A DNA stretch of 58,648 nucleotides from Phycisphaeraceae bacterium (GTDB lineage Bacteria; Planctomycetota; Phycisphaerae; Phycisphaerales; SM1A02), in assembly GCA_004213555.1 (NCBI GenBank), contig SHAP01000012.1, positions 1 to 58,648 on the forward strand. Reading direction: 5' to 3'. Both the position numbers and the translations under genes were made by a program. The notes under the pieces are model-generated. The model was not told where the DNA came from. It was given only the letters and a program-made list of their open reading frames with translations, and did no database searches. This document shows, one piece after another, positions 1 through 8,395 of this stretch. Every line of letters begins with the position of its first letter. Position 1 is the stretch's first letter.

Positions 1-1
1 C

Positions 2-91
2 AACGCCGCCTTCTCGGTGAACAACATTCCTGCTCCCGGCGCCTTGGCCCTCCTCGGTCTCGCCGGACTCGGTCGCCGTCGTCGCGGCTGA
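2..91 (+). CDS. C-terminal end of a PEP-CTERM-like exported protein (partial)
   Basis: The last 29 codons of a gene that starts left of the window. The tail reads IPAPG, then a short hydrophobic stretch rich in Leu, Ala and Gly, then GRRRRG and a stop. That is the layout of PEP-CTERM sorting signals (Pro-rich motif, helix, basic end), and the PAPG form is common in Phycisphaerae. In the known family the tail directs an exported protein to an exosortase-type enzyme for processing at the membrane. The body of the protein is not in the window, so its function cannot be judged. Confidence 0.75.
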   Translation, partial: NAAFSVNNIPAPGALALLGLAGLGRRRRG

Positions 92-113
92 ACTTGATCT
101 GCAATGCGATCTC

Positions 114-148
114 AACCCGCACCCCCCATCGGGGGTGCGGGTTTTTTT
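114..148 (+). terminator. Rho-independent terminator after the PEP-CTERM gene
   Basis: A 13-bp perfect stem (114-126 with 131-143) with a CATC loop, running into TTTTTTT. It starts 22 bases after the stop codon at 91. The following bases up to about 376 carry no gene that I can support; they should hold the promoter of the next gene, but no clear -35/-10 pair stands out. Confidence 0.9.
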
Positions 149-376
149 GTGCCCTTGCCCTCTGAGCCATGGAATACCAACAATTTGTCCCGATCCATTT
201 CCCAAATCTTGGCGTTGTCCACAACTCGTCCGCGGCACACAGGGAACCCCTCGACAATGTGAAGGGGGGCCATCAAACTACAGAAGTCTCATCGCTCCAA
301 GCGTTTGAGAAATCTGTGCTTCACCACTGGGAGGGTGTGAAGACTCACTGGAACCATCGGTTTGAAAGGGTGGATG

Positions 377-1537
377 ATGGATCGGACTTTCTTGTGTGCA
401 ACCGCAGCGGCAACTGCGCTTTTCGCCTCGAGCTCATTTGCCCAAGACTCCCTTGAGACGGTCAGTACATCTGAGCGTGGAAGTCTTCTTATCTTCCCCG
501 ACATTCGTGCCGCTTGGGACGGTGGCGAGGTGGTCTCAGACACTTTGATCACTTTGACCAACGACGCCCCGGCCGAAGTACGAGTTCAGTTCTACATCGT
601 GTTGGGCACAAACTGCGTCTCCTACGACAACGCCTTTACGCTGACCGCAGACCAGCCCGTCCAGTGGCAAGCCTCAAGCGGCCGGGCATTAAACCCAGTC
701 GAACTCAATCCCATTCTTGCGCCACTCTGGTCGATTGACCCATCCGTGCTGAATCCTCTTGGCGGAGGAGACATTGAAGCCACCCTGTACGTCTGGGCCA
801 CGGGCATCACCAACCAGCCCATCAAGTGGAATCATCTGTTGGGCACCGCCACCCAAGTGGACTACCTCAACCAGACGGCTTCCGAATACGCCGCAAGTGC
901 CTTTCAAGTGCGAACTGCAGGGGCATCCGGCACCGACGTTCCTGGAGCAGCGGATATCGAAACTGGGTACGGCACGTTGGCACTTGATGGCGAGTCATAC
1001 TCCGCCACACCCGACGCGTTGCTGCTGAATTTCCAAGCTCCAGGCGACAATCTCGATTCCTTGTACTCCGGCGGCCCTTACGCCGTCGAAGCTGCGGGGA
1101 TGGAGCTTGTGTTGCAAATTCCCGATTTCGATCTCTTTTACGACGCGGGCTACGACCGCACCGTGAGCCTCCAAATTGATATTTGGAACGAGAACGAAAT
1201 CAAGTTCGAGGGCACGACCAACTGCTTCTCCTGCTACAGCGGACTTCGGCTGGAAAACTACCCCGAAGAAAACTCCTTCCCAATTGCCATTCTTGGAACC
1301 GACGCCGGCAAAGCTCGGATCAATGCCAAGCAAGACGACCATTGCAACGACTCTGAAGATCATTCCCTTCTTGGCGTCTTGCACACCGATCTGGTGTACC
1401 GGCGTTCAGGCACCAACGGAATTCTGGGCCTCGATCGACTGAGCACTCCTCTGACAGGCATTGGCTCCCAACCGGCAACTGTTCGGTACCCCCTAGAAAA
1501 TGGTGGAATCCTTCCTGAGGAGCTCACCGGATCCTAA
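377..1537 (+). CDS. Secreted protein of unknown function
   Basis: Encodes about 386 residues. The N-terminus has a clear signal peptide: a short basic start, a hydrophobic Ala-rich core and a likely cleavage after SSFAQ. The mature part begins with a beta-rich stretch (GSLLIFPDIRA, then TLITLTNDAPAEVRVQFYIV) that looks like an immunoglobulin-like or adhesin-type domain. Two cysteine sites (TNCVSYD and TNCFSCYSG) could form disulfides. The start is chosen at ATG 377, with ATG 374 also possible, because GAAAGGG lies just upstream; an in-frame TTG at 362 is less likely. The gene is alone and closed by a strong terminator. I do not recognise the family. Confidence 0.75.
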   Translation: MDRTFLCATAAATALFASSSFAQDSLETVSTSERGSLLIFPDIRAAWDGGEVVSDTLITLTNDAPAEVRVQFYIVLGTNCVSYDNAFTLTADQPVQWQASSGRALNPVELNPILAPLWSIDPSVLNPLGGGDIEATLYVWATGITNQPIKWNHLLGTATQVDYLNQTASEYAASAFQVRTAGASGTDVPGAADIETGYGTLALDGESYSATPDALLLNFQAPGDNLDSLYSGGPYAVEAAGMELVLQIPDFDLFYDAGYDRTVSLQIDIWNENEIKFEGTTNCFSCYSGLRLENYPEENSFPIAILGTDAGKARINAKQDDHCNDSEDHSLLGVLHTDLVYRRSGTNGILGLDRLSTPLTGIGSQPATVRYPLENGGILPEELTGS

Positions 1538-1581
1538 GTCAGTCCCGGTTTATGGACCGGTTCATGGACCAAGGACTCGCT

Positions 1582-1612
1582 CAACCGCACGCTTCGGCGT
1601 GCGGTTGTTCTT
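1582..1612 (+). terminator. Terminator with a TTCG tetraloop
   Basis: An 11-bp perfect stem (1582-1592 with 1597-1607) capped by TTCG, followed by TTCTT. It ends the secreted-protein gene and abuts the pgi stop codon on the other strand. The minus-strand reading has no U-rich tail, so it probably serves only the plus strand. Confidence 0.85.
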
Positions 1613-3212
1613 AATGGTTTGTGCCCTTTTGACATTGCTGCAACAACCAACGCAGTTGCATGTCCATTTCTGAGTCGCTTCCCGAAAGTTGGGGCAAAAT
1701 TCTCTTGGCCAAAGTCTTGCCCAACTCCACTCCCGGCTGATCAAAAGAGTTCAAACCGTAAAGAACGCCTTCAACAAAAATTCGGTGCTCGTGCAACGCC
1801 ACCAAAGATCCAAGACAATACGGATCCAGACGTTCCAGCAACAAGACGGTCACCGGCCGGTCCCCTGGGAAAGTCATCGAAGCGGTTGCCACTTCGAGCG
1901 CGTCGCCTTGCAAACCCGCCTGCTCTGCTGCCGCTCGAGCGGCTTCTTGCGTGCGACCAAACCGAAGCGCTTCGGCTTGGGCCACCAGGTTGGCCAACAA
2001 TGCTCGATGATGCTCATGATGATCGTGGTCGGGATGAATCACCCCGATCAAATCCACCAGGGCCCGATCTGTTCCTTGGTGCAACCACTGAAAAAATGCG
2101 TGTTGGGCGTCCGTTCCTGGCTCACCGAACACCAAGGCCCCAGTCGGACCGGTGAGCGGTTCTCCCAAGGCGGAAACCCGTTTGCCGTTGGACTCCATAT
2201 CGGCCTGTTGCAGATAAGCGGGCAATCGACCCAGACGTCGGTCGTATGGAATGACCGCATGCCCTGCAAAACCAAGATGCACCCGGCACCAGTACCCAAG
2301 CAACCCCAGCAGCATTGGCGCATTTCGAGCGGTTGGAGCTTCGGCGAAGTGGTGGTCCATGGCAGCCGCTCCGGCCAGCAACTCACGGAATCCTTTGCTT
2401 CCGATCGCACACGCCAAAGACAAACCAATCGGAGACCACATGCTGAAGCGTCCCCCAACCCAATCCCGGAACCCAAACATGCGATCAGGATCAATACCGA
2501 ACTCTCGAACCGCCTCGGCGTTGGTGGAGAGGGCGGCAAAATGCGCTCCCACGCAATCTTCGCCGACCGCTTGAGCAATCCATGAGCGGGCGGTGCGCGC
2601 GTTCATCATGGTTTCTAAGGTGGTGAAGGTCTTGCTCGCGACCAAGCAGAGCGTGGTCTTGGGATCAAGTTCACGGGTCACCAACTCAAAATCATGTCCA
2701 TCGACGTTGGCGACAAAATGCACCCTCGGCCCCGAAGCGTTGGCCCGCAGAGCCTCAGCGGCCATACGTGGTCCCAAGTCGGATCCACCAATCCCAATAT
2801 TGACCACATCGGTAAATGGCACACCACTCGGAGCTTGAACCTTCCCATTTCGGATGGCATCAGCGAAAACAAGCATCCGATCGAGTTGCTCGGTGGCGTA
2901 CCCAACGGGGTCTTCGCCATCAACATGTATGGGCTTCTTGATCCCCCCCCGAAGGGCAACGTGGAGCACCGCTCGATCTTCGCTGGTGTTGATACGCTCC
3001 CCGGCGAACATGGCGTCTCGCGATTCGCACAACTGCTTGGCTTCCGCATGTTCAAGGAGAGTCGTCAAGACATCTGCATCGATGAGATGACGGGTCAAGT
3101 CCAAGCACCCACCAGGAAACTCAAATTGCAGGCCCTCACCAGTGGCCAAAGGGACCCCTTCCTTCAAAGCGAGGGCACTTCCCAACGCGGTGAGCTTGGC
3201 TTCGGTTGTCAT
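1611..3212 (-). CDS. pgi: Glucose-6-phosphate isomerase
   Basis: Interconverts glucose 6-phosphate and fructose 6-phosphate in the cytoplasm (glycolysis and gluconeogenesis). The 533 residues match the usual length. Visible motifs: IGIGGSDLGP at about 139-148 (phosphate-binding SIS loop), the family signature DWVGGRFSMWSPIG at 250-263, QQADMESNGK around 336-344 with the likely catalytic Glu, and GEPGTDAQHAFFQ at 363-375 with the catalytic His region. The start codon overlaps the stop of the upstream kinase gene by four bases (ATGA), so the two are probably co-translated: the kinase makes glucose 6-phosphate and this enzyme passes it on. Confidence 0.96.
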   Translation of the reverse strand: MTTEAKLTALGSALALKEGVPLATGEGLQFEFPGGCLDLTRHLIDADVLTTLLEHAEAKQLCESRDAMFAGERINTSEDRAVLHVALRGGIKKPIHVDGEDPVGYATEQLDRMLVFADAIRNGKVQAPSGVPFTDVVNIGIGGSDLGPRMAAEALRANASGPRVHFVANVDGHDFELVTRELDPKTTLCLVASKTFTTLETMMNARTARSWIAQAVGEDCVGAHFAALSTNAEAVREFGIDPDRMFGFRDWVGGRFSMWSPIGLSLACAIGSKGFRELLAGAAAMDHHFAEAPTARNAPMLLGLLGYWCRVHLGFAGHAVIPYDRRLGRLPAYLQQADMESNGKRVSALGEPLTGPTGALVFGEPGTDAQHAFFQWLHQGTDRALVDLIGVIHPDHDHHEHHRALLANLVAQAEALRFGRTQEAARAAAEQAGLQGDALEVATASMTFPGDRPVTVLLLERLDPYCLGSLVALHEHRIFVEGVLYGLNSFDQPGVELGKTLAKRILPQLSGSDSEMDMQLRWLLQQCQKGTNH

Positions 3213-3949
3213 GATTGGCCCCCTTCCCTGCCGCCAAGGTCTATCACCTTGGTGTGGATGTCCGTGGGCATGATCGCCGTCGGGTCGTGCAATCGGAATC
3301 CGCCTAAAAATGCATGGAGATTGTCGCCAGGATGTACATCAGGGGGAAGTTCTCTGAAGCGTTTGACGTTGCCACCGCCCAATACAACAAAGTCAGCAAC
3401 CATGGCTTCTTTCAATCGCATGATTGTCTCGAAGACATCTTGTTCCCATTCTTTTTTCCCGTTCTTCTTCAAGGCCGCGATGCCCACGCATTGCTCAAAC
3501 GTCTTGCCGTCCCGGTAAGGCAAGTGACCCAATTCCATTGGGACCACCACCGGAAGTCCAGACTTGTCCGGAAGCACCATGGCGTTCCCGAGACCGGTCC
3601 CCAGTCCGAGGTACAGCATTTTTCCTTCACCAGGCCATGAGCCCAAAGCTTGCAACTCGGCATCGTTGGCCAAGATAAAGGGGACACCCGAGAACAGAGC
3701 ACCAAGATCGAATTCGGTCCAGCCAGCCCCCAAATTCACCGGATCGATCAACGGACGGCCATCGGCAATCGGAGCCGGAAGCCCCACGGTTACTGCGTCA
3801 TAAGACCAGCCTTCGGTGGCCACTTTGATGGCCTTGGCAAACCGCTTGGGCGTTAAATTCGGACCTGACGGAAACTTTCTTCGTTCCGAATCACCGGTAC
3901 GCAAGAGTTTGACATTGGTCCCTCCGATATCAATAGCCAATACTTGCAC
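3209..3949 (-). CDS. ppgK: ROK-family glucokinase, polyphosphate-glucokinase type
   Basis: Phosphorylates glucose, probably using polyphosphate and/or ATP. The 246 residues open with AIDIGGTNVK (phosphate-1 loop, about 5-14) and contain the Asn-Asp pair LANDAE, the phosphate-2 loop GLGTGLGN, ELGH, and GGGN near residue 200. The ROK zinc motif CxCGxxGCxE is absent; in its place the protein has a YRDGKTFEQ...KKNGKKEWE stretch, as polyphosphate glucokinases do. That is why I prefer PPGK over ATP-only glucokinase; the phosphate donor is inferred, not shown. First gene of a two-gene operon with pgi. Confidence 0.82.
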   Translation of the reverse strand: MQVLAIDIGGTNVKLLRTGDSERRKFPSGPNLTPKRFAKAIKVATEGWSYDAVTVGLPAPIADGRPLIDPVNLGAGWTEFDLGALFSGVPFILANDAELQALGSWPGEGKMLYLGLGTGLGNAMVLPDKSGLPVVVPMELGHLPYRDGKTFEQCVGIAALKKNGKKEWEQDVFETIMRLKEAMVADFVVLGGGNVKRFRELPPDVHPGDNLHAFLGGFRLHDPTAIMPTDIHTKVIDLGGREGGQS

Positions 3950-4012
3950 GATTTGGTCCTCCTCAAGAGTCTTACAAGGTATCCGGTCGCTGCTCTATAG
4001 GATGTTGATTTG

Positions 4013-6817
4013 ATGAACCGTTCAGAGTTGATCCATCGCGGCTGGCATGAACGCTCGATCTACGCCACCGATGCCAGCATGTACCGCGAGGTGCCCAGCG
4101 GTATTGCGGCTCCACGTGATGGGGAAGAACTCCGACAAATTGTGGCAGAGACTGCCAAACACAACGAGCCCATTCTGGCCCGTGGCGCGGGATCCTCGCT
4201 GGCTGGGCAAACGGTGGGGTCTGGGGTCGTGCTCGATTTTTCTCGGCACATGCATCAACTCCTGAGCCTCGACCCCATTCGTCAATCGGCATGGGTGCAA
4301 CCGGGGCTGGTCTTGGATGAACTCAACCGCCAGGCCTCGGCCCATGGGCTTCTTTTTGGACCAGACGTTTCAACCAGCACGCATGCAACTTTGGGGGGCA
4401 TGATTGCCAATCGATCTGCCGGGTCGTACTCCCTGAAATATGGGATGACCGACGAACATGTCATCGCTTTGGATTGTGTTCTCGCGGACGGGACCAAACT
4501 CAGATTTCAGAAAGGCGCGAGCCGCCAAGATCCTTTGGTCGAACAGTTGACGGCCGAAGTGGCCAAAATTGTCTGGTCGGTAGAAAACGAGATCGATCAA
4601 AGATTCCCCACCACGAAGCGAAATGTCGCGGGATACGCACTGGACGATGTTTTGGCTCAACTTCGCTCCAGCACACCAGGAACCTTCGACCAAGTCAACC
4701 TCAGTTCCTTGATCTGTGGGTCTGAAGGGACGTTGGCTCTGATTGAAGGAGCGGAAGTTCATTTGGTGAAGGCACCGGAACGCACCGAGCTGCTGCTTGC
4801 GTCTTTTGCAGATGTTGACCAAGCGTGTGATGCATTGTTGCATTTGGTGGCCACCAACCCAGCGGCGGTGGAACTGATTGATGCCAACGTCATTCAGGCT
4901 GCCAAAAGTCAAGGTGGGTTCTCCATCATTCTTGACAAACTGCCGGCCGATGGTGCATTGGTTTATCTGGAATATCACGACCAAAGCACGGAACCCGCCG
5001 AAGCTCTGCTTCGCCAGCGAGGCATCGACTCACACAAACCAGTTGACAGTACAGAGGCAAAACTGTTCTGGCGACTGAGGAAAGAAGGACTGGGCCTGAT
5101 TGGCAAGCCATCTGAAGGCAAAATGCCCATTGCTGGTTTCGAAGACTGCGCTATTCCACTCGAACGATACGCCACGTTCCGAAGAGCCTTTGCCCGTCGA
5201 TTGGAAAGAGAACAACGAGAGGCTGTTTGGTACGCCCACGCATCGGTTGGCCTGCTGCATGTGCGTCCTAGGTTTGATCTTCGGGAGGAAATGGAACAAG
5301 AACATTGGGAGTCCTTGGCCCAAGACCTCACGCAACTTGTGATGGAGCACGGCGGCACGGTCTCGGGAGAACATGGTGATGGTCGCATTCGTGCCAAAAT
5401 GGTGCACGACATGCTGGGGCCTCGAATCATGGAGGCCATTCGAAAAATCAAACAGGTGTTTGATCCTGGACAGAGACTCAACCCAGGAAATATCGTTGAG
5501 CCGAGGCCAGCCTTGGTGCCCCTTCGCATTGACGGGCGCCATCAACCGCTGACCGAGCCCGAGGTCACAACGTTTTGGCATTGGCCCGAAGGACTCGCCA
5601 CCGCCACAGGGTCGTGCAACGGCAACGGCCTCTGTCGAAAAGAAACCGGCGGGGCCATGTGCCCTTCTTGGCGTGCCACCAGGGAAGAACGTCATGCCAC
5701 CCGCGGGCGAGGCAACGCGCTGCGTGAAGCGATCATCGCGGGACCAGAGCCCAATTTCAGCGATCCTGATCTTCTGCAGACGCTCGATCTTTGTTTGTCG
5801 TGCAAAGCTTGCCGACACGAGTGCCCCGCCAATTTTGATGTCTCCAAATTCAAAAGTGAAGTGTTGGCCCAACATCATCAGCAACAAGGCACGCCGCTAC
5901 AGGCCAAGCTGTTCGGCAGCATTCGCCCGCTGGCGCGAATCGGATCACGCTTGCATCGATGGATCAATCCAATTCAGAACTTGCCCGTGGTGCGGTATTT
6001 CACAAACCACTGGCTGAATCTTGCTCCCGGTCGGCCATTGCCAAACTTCTCAAAATCACTTTTTCGACGAAGGAAGCCAAATGGGCCGAATACGAGTCCC
6101 AGTGTGATTTTGATGGCCGACTGTTTTTCCTGCTTCTACGACTCAGATCTTGGACTGGCGTCCATCCAAATCTTGGAAGCTTTCGGGTACCAGGTGGTCT
6201 TGAAAGACGTTGGTTGTTGTGGACGCACCAATATTTCGGTTGGGAGGCTCGGAGCGGCTCGAAAGAACATCGAACAAACCGCTCCGGCTTTGGAAGAACT
6301 TCGAAAGCAACACAATGCTGTGGGTGTTGTGGTACTGGAGCCGTCTTGTGCCAGTGCGATGCAGGAAGACTGGGGAGAACTCAAGACCGACGTTCCAGTA
6401 TCAACCACCCGATCCCTTGCCGCCAACACCGCCAACCTCGAATCCTTCCTGCTCACCCACTGGGACCAACACCCGCGCCGACCTGATTTCACCCCCGACC
6501 AGCGAGCCGTGGTGGTGCACACCCACTGCCATGCCAAACATGAGGGCCCCGTGGTCGCAGAGCTTTTGCAAAAACTAGGATTCTTGGCCACCGAAGTGGA
6601 CTCTGGTTGCTGTGGATTGGCGGGATCTTTTGGTTATCGCGCCGAGTGCGATGACGTGTCTCGAGCCGTTGCAGAGCAGTCACTTGGCCCCCACCTCCGT
6701 GCTCATCCGGAGGCTCTGGTGGTCGCCCATGGCACCTCGTGCCGACATCAAGTCAAAGATATTTTCTCCCGAGAAGTCATCTCTCCTACAGAACTTTTGG
6801 CCAGAGCGCTGGCTTAG
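4013..6817 (+). CDS. FAD-linked oxidase fused to an Fe-S (CCG-domain) module, YdiJ / D-2-hydroxyacid dehydrogenase type
   Basis: A 934-residue fusion. The N-terminal half is an FAD_binding_4 domain (GAGSSLAGQ around 63-71 contacts FAD) followed by an FAD-oxidase C domain containing GEHGDGR. The C-terminal half carries cysteines for two 4Fe-4S clusters, including CLSCKACRHECP, and two CCG motifs (DVGCCGRTN and DSGCCGLAG) typical of GlpC/GlcF-like subunits. The family oxidises D-2-hydroxyacids such as D-lactate or D-2-hydroxyglutarate and passes electrons to a membrane carrier; which substrate applies here is not visible. ATG 4013 is preferred over the TTG three bases earlier because AGGA lies just upstream. 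The gene is divergent from ppgK, with 63 bases between start codons. Confidence 0.88.
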   Translation: MNRSELIHRGWHERSIYATDASMYREVPSGIAAPRDGEELRQIVAETAKHNEPILARGAGSSLAGQTVGSGVVLDFSRHMHQLLSLDPIRQSAWVQPGLVLDELNRQASAHGLLFGPDVSTSTHATLGGMIANRSAGSYSLKYGMTDEHVIALDCVLADGTKLRFQKGASRQDPLVEQLTAEVAKIVWSVENEIDQRFPTTKRNVAGYALDDVLAQLRSSTPGTFDQVNLSSLICGSEGTLALIEGAEVHLVKAPERTELLLASFADVDQACDALLHLVATNPAAVELIDANVIQAAKSQGGFSIILDKLPADGALVYLEYHDQSTEPAEALLRQRGIDSHKPVDSTEAKLFWRLRKEGLGLIGKPSEGKMPIAGFEDCAIPLERYATFRRAFARRLEREQREAVWYAHASVGLLHVRPRFDLREEMEQEHWESLAQDLTQLVMEHGGTVSGEHGDGRIRAKMVHDMLGPRIMEAIRKIKQVFDPGQRLNPGNIVEPRPALVPLRIDGRHQPLTEPEVTTFWHWPEGLATATGSCNGNGLCRKETGGAMCPSWRATREERHATRGRGNALREAIIAGPEPNFSDPDLLQTLDLCLSCKACRHECPANFDVSKFKSEVLAQHHQQQGTPLQAKLFGSIRPLARIGSRLHRWINPIQNLPVVRYFTNHWLNLAPGRPLPNFSKSLFRRRKPNGPNTSPSVILMADCFSCFYDSDLGLASIQILEAFGYQVVLKDVGCCGRTNISVGRLGAARKNIEQTAPALEELRKQHNAVGVVVLEPSCASAMQEDWGELKTDVPVSTTRSLAANTANLESFLLTHWDQHPRRPDFTPDQRAVVVHTHCHAKHEGPVVAELLQKLGFLATEVDSGCCGLAGSFGYRAECDDVSRAVAEQSLGPHLRAHPEALVVAHGTSCRHQVKDIFSREVISPTELLARALA

Positions 6818-7782
6818 GTTCGACCTGTTGATTTTGAGTTTGATAAGACCGCGGGGTTGGGCGAGGACAAAAAGAATCCAATCGACACCCAGACCATCAC
6901 GAAGGCCATCAGACGCCGCACCGAAAGCTGTTCTCCGAAGAACACCACCGCCAATGTGAATTGCAACGTGGGGGCGATGTATTGCATGAGCCCCACCACC
7001 GACAGTGGAAGCCGCTTCGCGGACGCACTGAAAAAAAGCAGGGGCACAATCGTGACGATCCCGCCCACCCAAAGAGCGACCATCTGTTGGGACTCGGCCG
7101 AGAACCACACAGCTCGACCTTCCTGAAACAAACACCATTCCAACAGGCCAAGCACTGGCAACAACATCAGCATTTCACCAGCCAAACTGGTGAACGGATC
7201 AGCCTTGGTCTTCTTTTTGGCCAAGCCATAGAGGCCAAACGAAAGAGGAAGGACCACCACGATCCAAGGCAACTCCACCAAGCGACCGGCTTGGAGCAAG
7301 CCGGAGACTTCGAAATCCGAGGCAAAGACAAATGCCCCGATCAACGCAACCACCAAGGCCAGCCAACGGCGGGGAGTCATGGACTCGCCCAAAACAAACA
7401 CACCCAACAACACCGAGAGCAGCGGATTGATGTAGTAGCCAAGACTGGCTTCCGTCAACCGTGAGGATACGACGGCGTAAATAAAAGTGCCCCAGTTCAG
7501 ACCAATCAAGGCACCGGCGACCAACACCGAGATGGGTTGGGTTTGAACGAGGCCCAGCAAATCTCGAATTCCACCAGCACGAAAACTCAGAAATACGATG
7601 AGCAGCGGAAGTCCAGTCAAGACCCGCAGCGCCAGCAATTCCAAGGGCTCGGCAAAATCAACCGATTTGAAATATGCCCCTGTCACCAACCCCCACCACA
7701 CATAGGCGGCCAGGGCGTACACGAGACCAAGACGATCCAAAGACAAGGCATGGCATGGTAGCCGCAGGTGCTGGTGTACCAT
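6814..7782 (-). CDS. rarD: RarD-type EamA permease
   Basis: An inner-membrane transporter-like protein of about 322 residues with roughly ten hydrophobic helices. YALAAYVWWGLVTGAYFK near the N-terminus, GLNWGTFIYAV, ASLGYYINPLLSVLLG and LMQYIAPTLQF are characteristic of RarD within the drug/metabolite transporter superfamily. The natural substrate of RarD is not firmly known. The first 15 or so residues before LVYALAAY look non-native, so the true start may be a TTG or GTG further in; the ATG used here lies only 10 bases from the divergent methyltransferase start. Its stop overlaps the stop of the FAD/Fe-S gene. Confidence 0.88.
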   Translation of the reverse strand: MVHQHLRLPCHALSLDRLGLVYALAAYVWWGLVTGAYFKSVDFAEPLELLALRVLTGLPLLIVFLSFRAGGIRDLLGLVQTQPISVLVAGALIGLNWGTFIYAVVSSRLTEASLGYYINPLLSVLLGVFVLGESMTPRRWLALVVALIGAFVFASDFEVSGLLQAGRLVELPWIVVVLPLSFGLYGLAKKKTKADPFTSLAGEMLMLLPVLGLLEWCLFQEGRAVWFSAESQQMVALWVGGIVTIVPLLFFSASAKRLPLSVVGLMQYIAPTLQFTLAVVFFGEQLSVRRLMAFVMVWVSIGFFLSSPNPAVLSNSKSTGRT

Positions 7783-7792
7783 TCACGGTCAT

Positions 7793-8395
7793 ATGGTGTC
7801 TCTGGCAGATCATGCTCGATGGCTTGGCGCGTTCTTTCGTCATGGAACCCGGGTGGCGTCGTTGGCCCCGACCGGTCGACGACTGGCTCGAGAGATGTGC
7901 CGCGAGATCGATTCGGAGACACCGCAACGCATCCTTGAGCTGGGCACCGGGATGGGGACGGTGACGCGGACGGCACTCGAACTCAAGCATCCGAAAAGCG
8001 AACTCGTTTCTATCGAACTGGATCCCAAACTGCTTGAAGTGGCCAAACGAACCGCCCCTGGGACCACGTTCATTCACGGCAGCGTTGGTGATCTCCCCCA
8101 GCTTTTGGACCAACACGGATGGGATCAGTTTGATGTCTGCATTTCGTGCCTCCCAGTTCCCAGTTTGCCCAAGAGCGTGAACCAAACCGTTATCGAAACA
8201 TGGAAAGAGCGTTGCGCCAGCAGAGTCTTTTCCCAACTCACGGCCATCCCCTGGGTGTATTGGGGCATGTACCGCAAGATGTTTCACCATGTCAGTTTTC
8301 GTCTGGTGTGGCTCAATACCCCCCCCGCGGGCGTCTACCACTGCCAAACCTTACGCGATGATTTTTTGTCCGATGGGCAGCTCGCGGGGCACTGA
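7793..8395 (+). CDS. SAM-dependent methyltransferase, phospholipid N-methyltransferase-like
   Basis: A 200-residue class I methyltransferase. ILELGTGMGTVT (about 47-58) is motif I for SAM binding, and SIELDPK after it is the acidic motif II. The overall pattern (FFRHGTRVASLAPTGRRLA at the start, then CISCLPVPSLPK) resembles PmtA-like phospholipid methyltransferases and the rRNA dimethylase-related group. A role in phosphatidylethanolamine methylation is plausible but inferred. Divergent from rarD and convergent with the DUF1501 gene, whose stop is immediately adjacent. Confidence 0.75.
   Translation: MVSLADHARWLGAFFRHGTRVASLAPTGRRLAREMCREIDSETPQRILELGTGMGTVTRTALELKHPKSELVSIELDPKLLEVAKRTAPGTTFIHGSVGDLPQLLDQHGWDQFDVCISCLPVPSLPKSVNQTVIETWKERCASRVFSQLTAIPWVYWGMYRKMFHHVSFRLVWLNTPPAGVYHCQTLRDDFLSDGQLAGH

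Noticed and set aside
169..456. Short frame before the secreted protein
   Set aside because: Overlaps the signal-peptide region of the better-supported gene, with no RBS or homolog.
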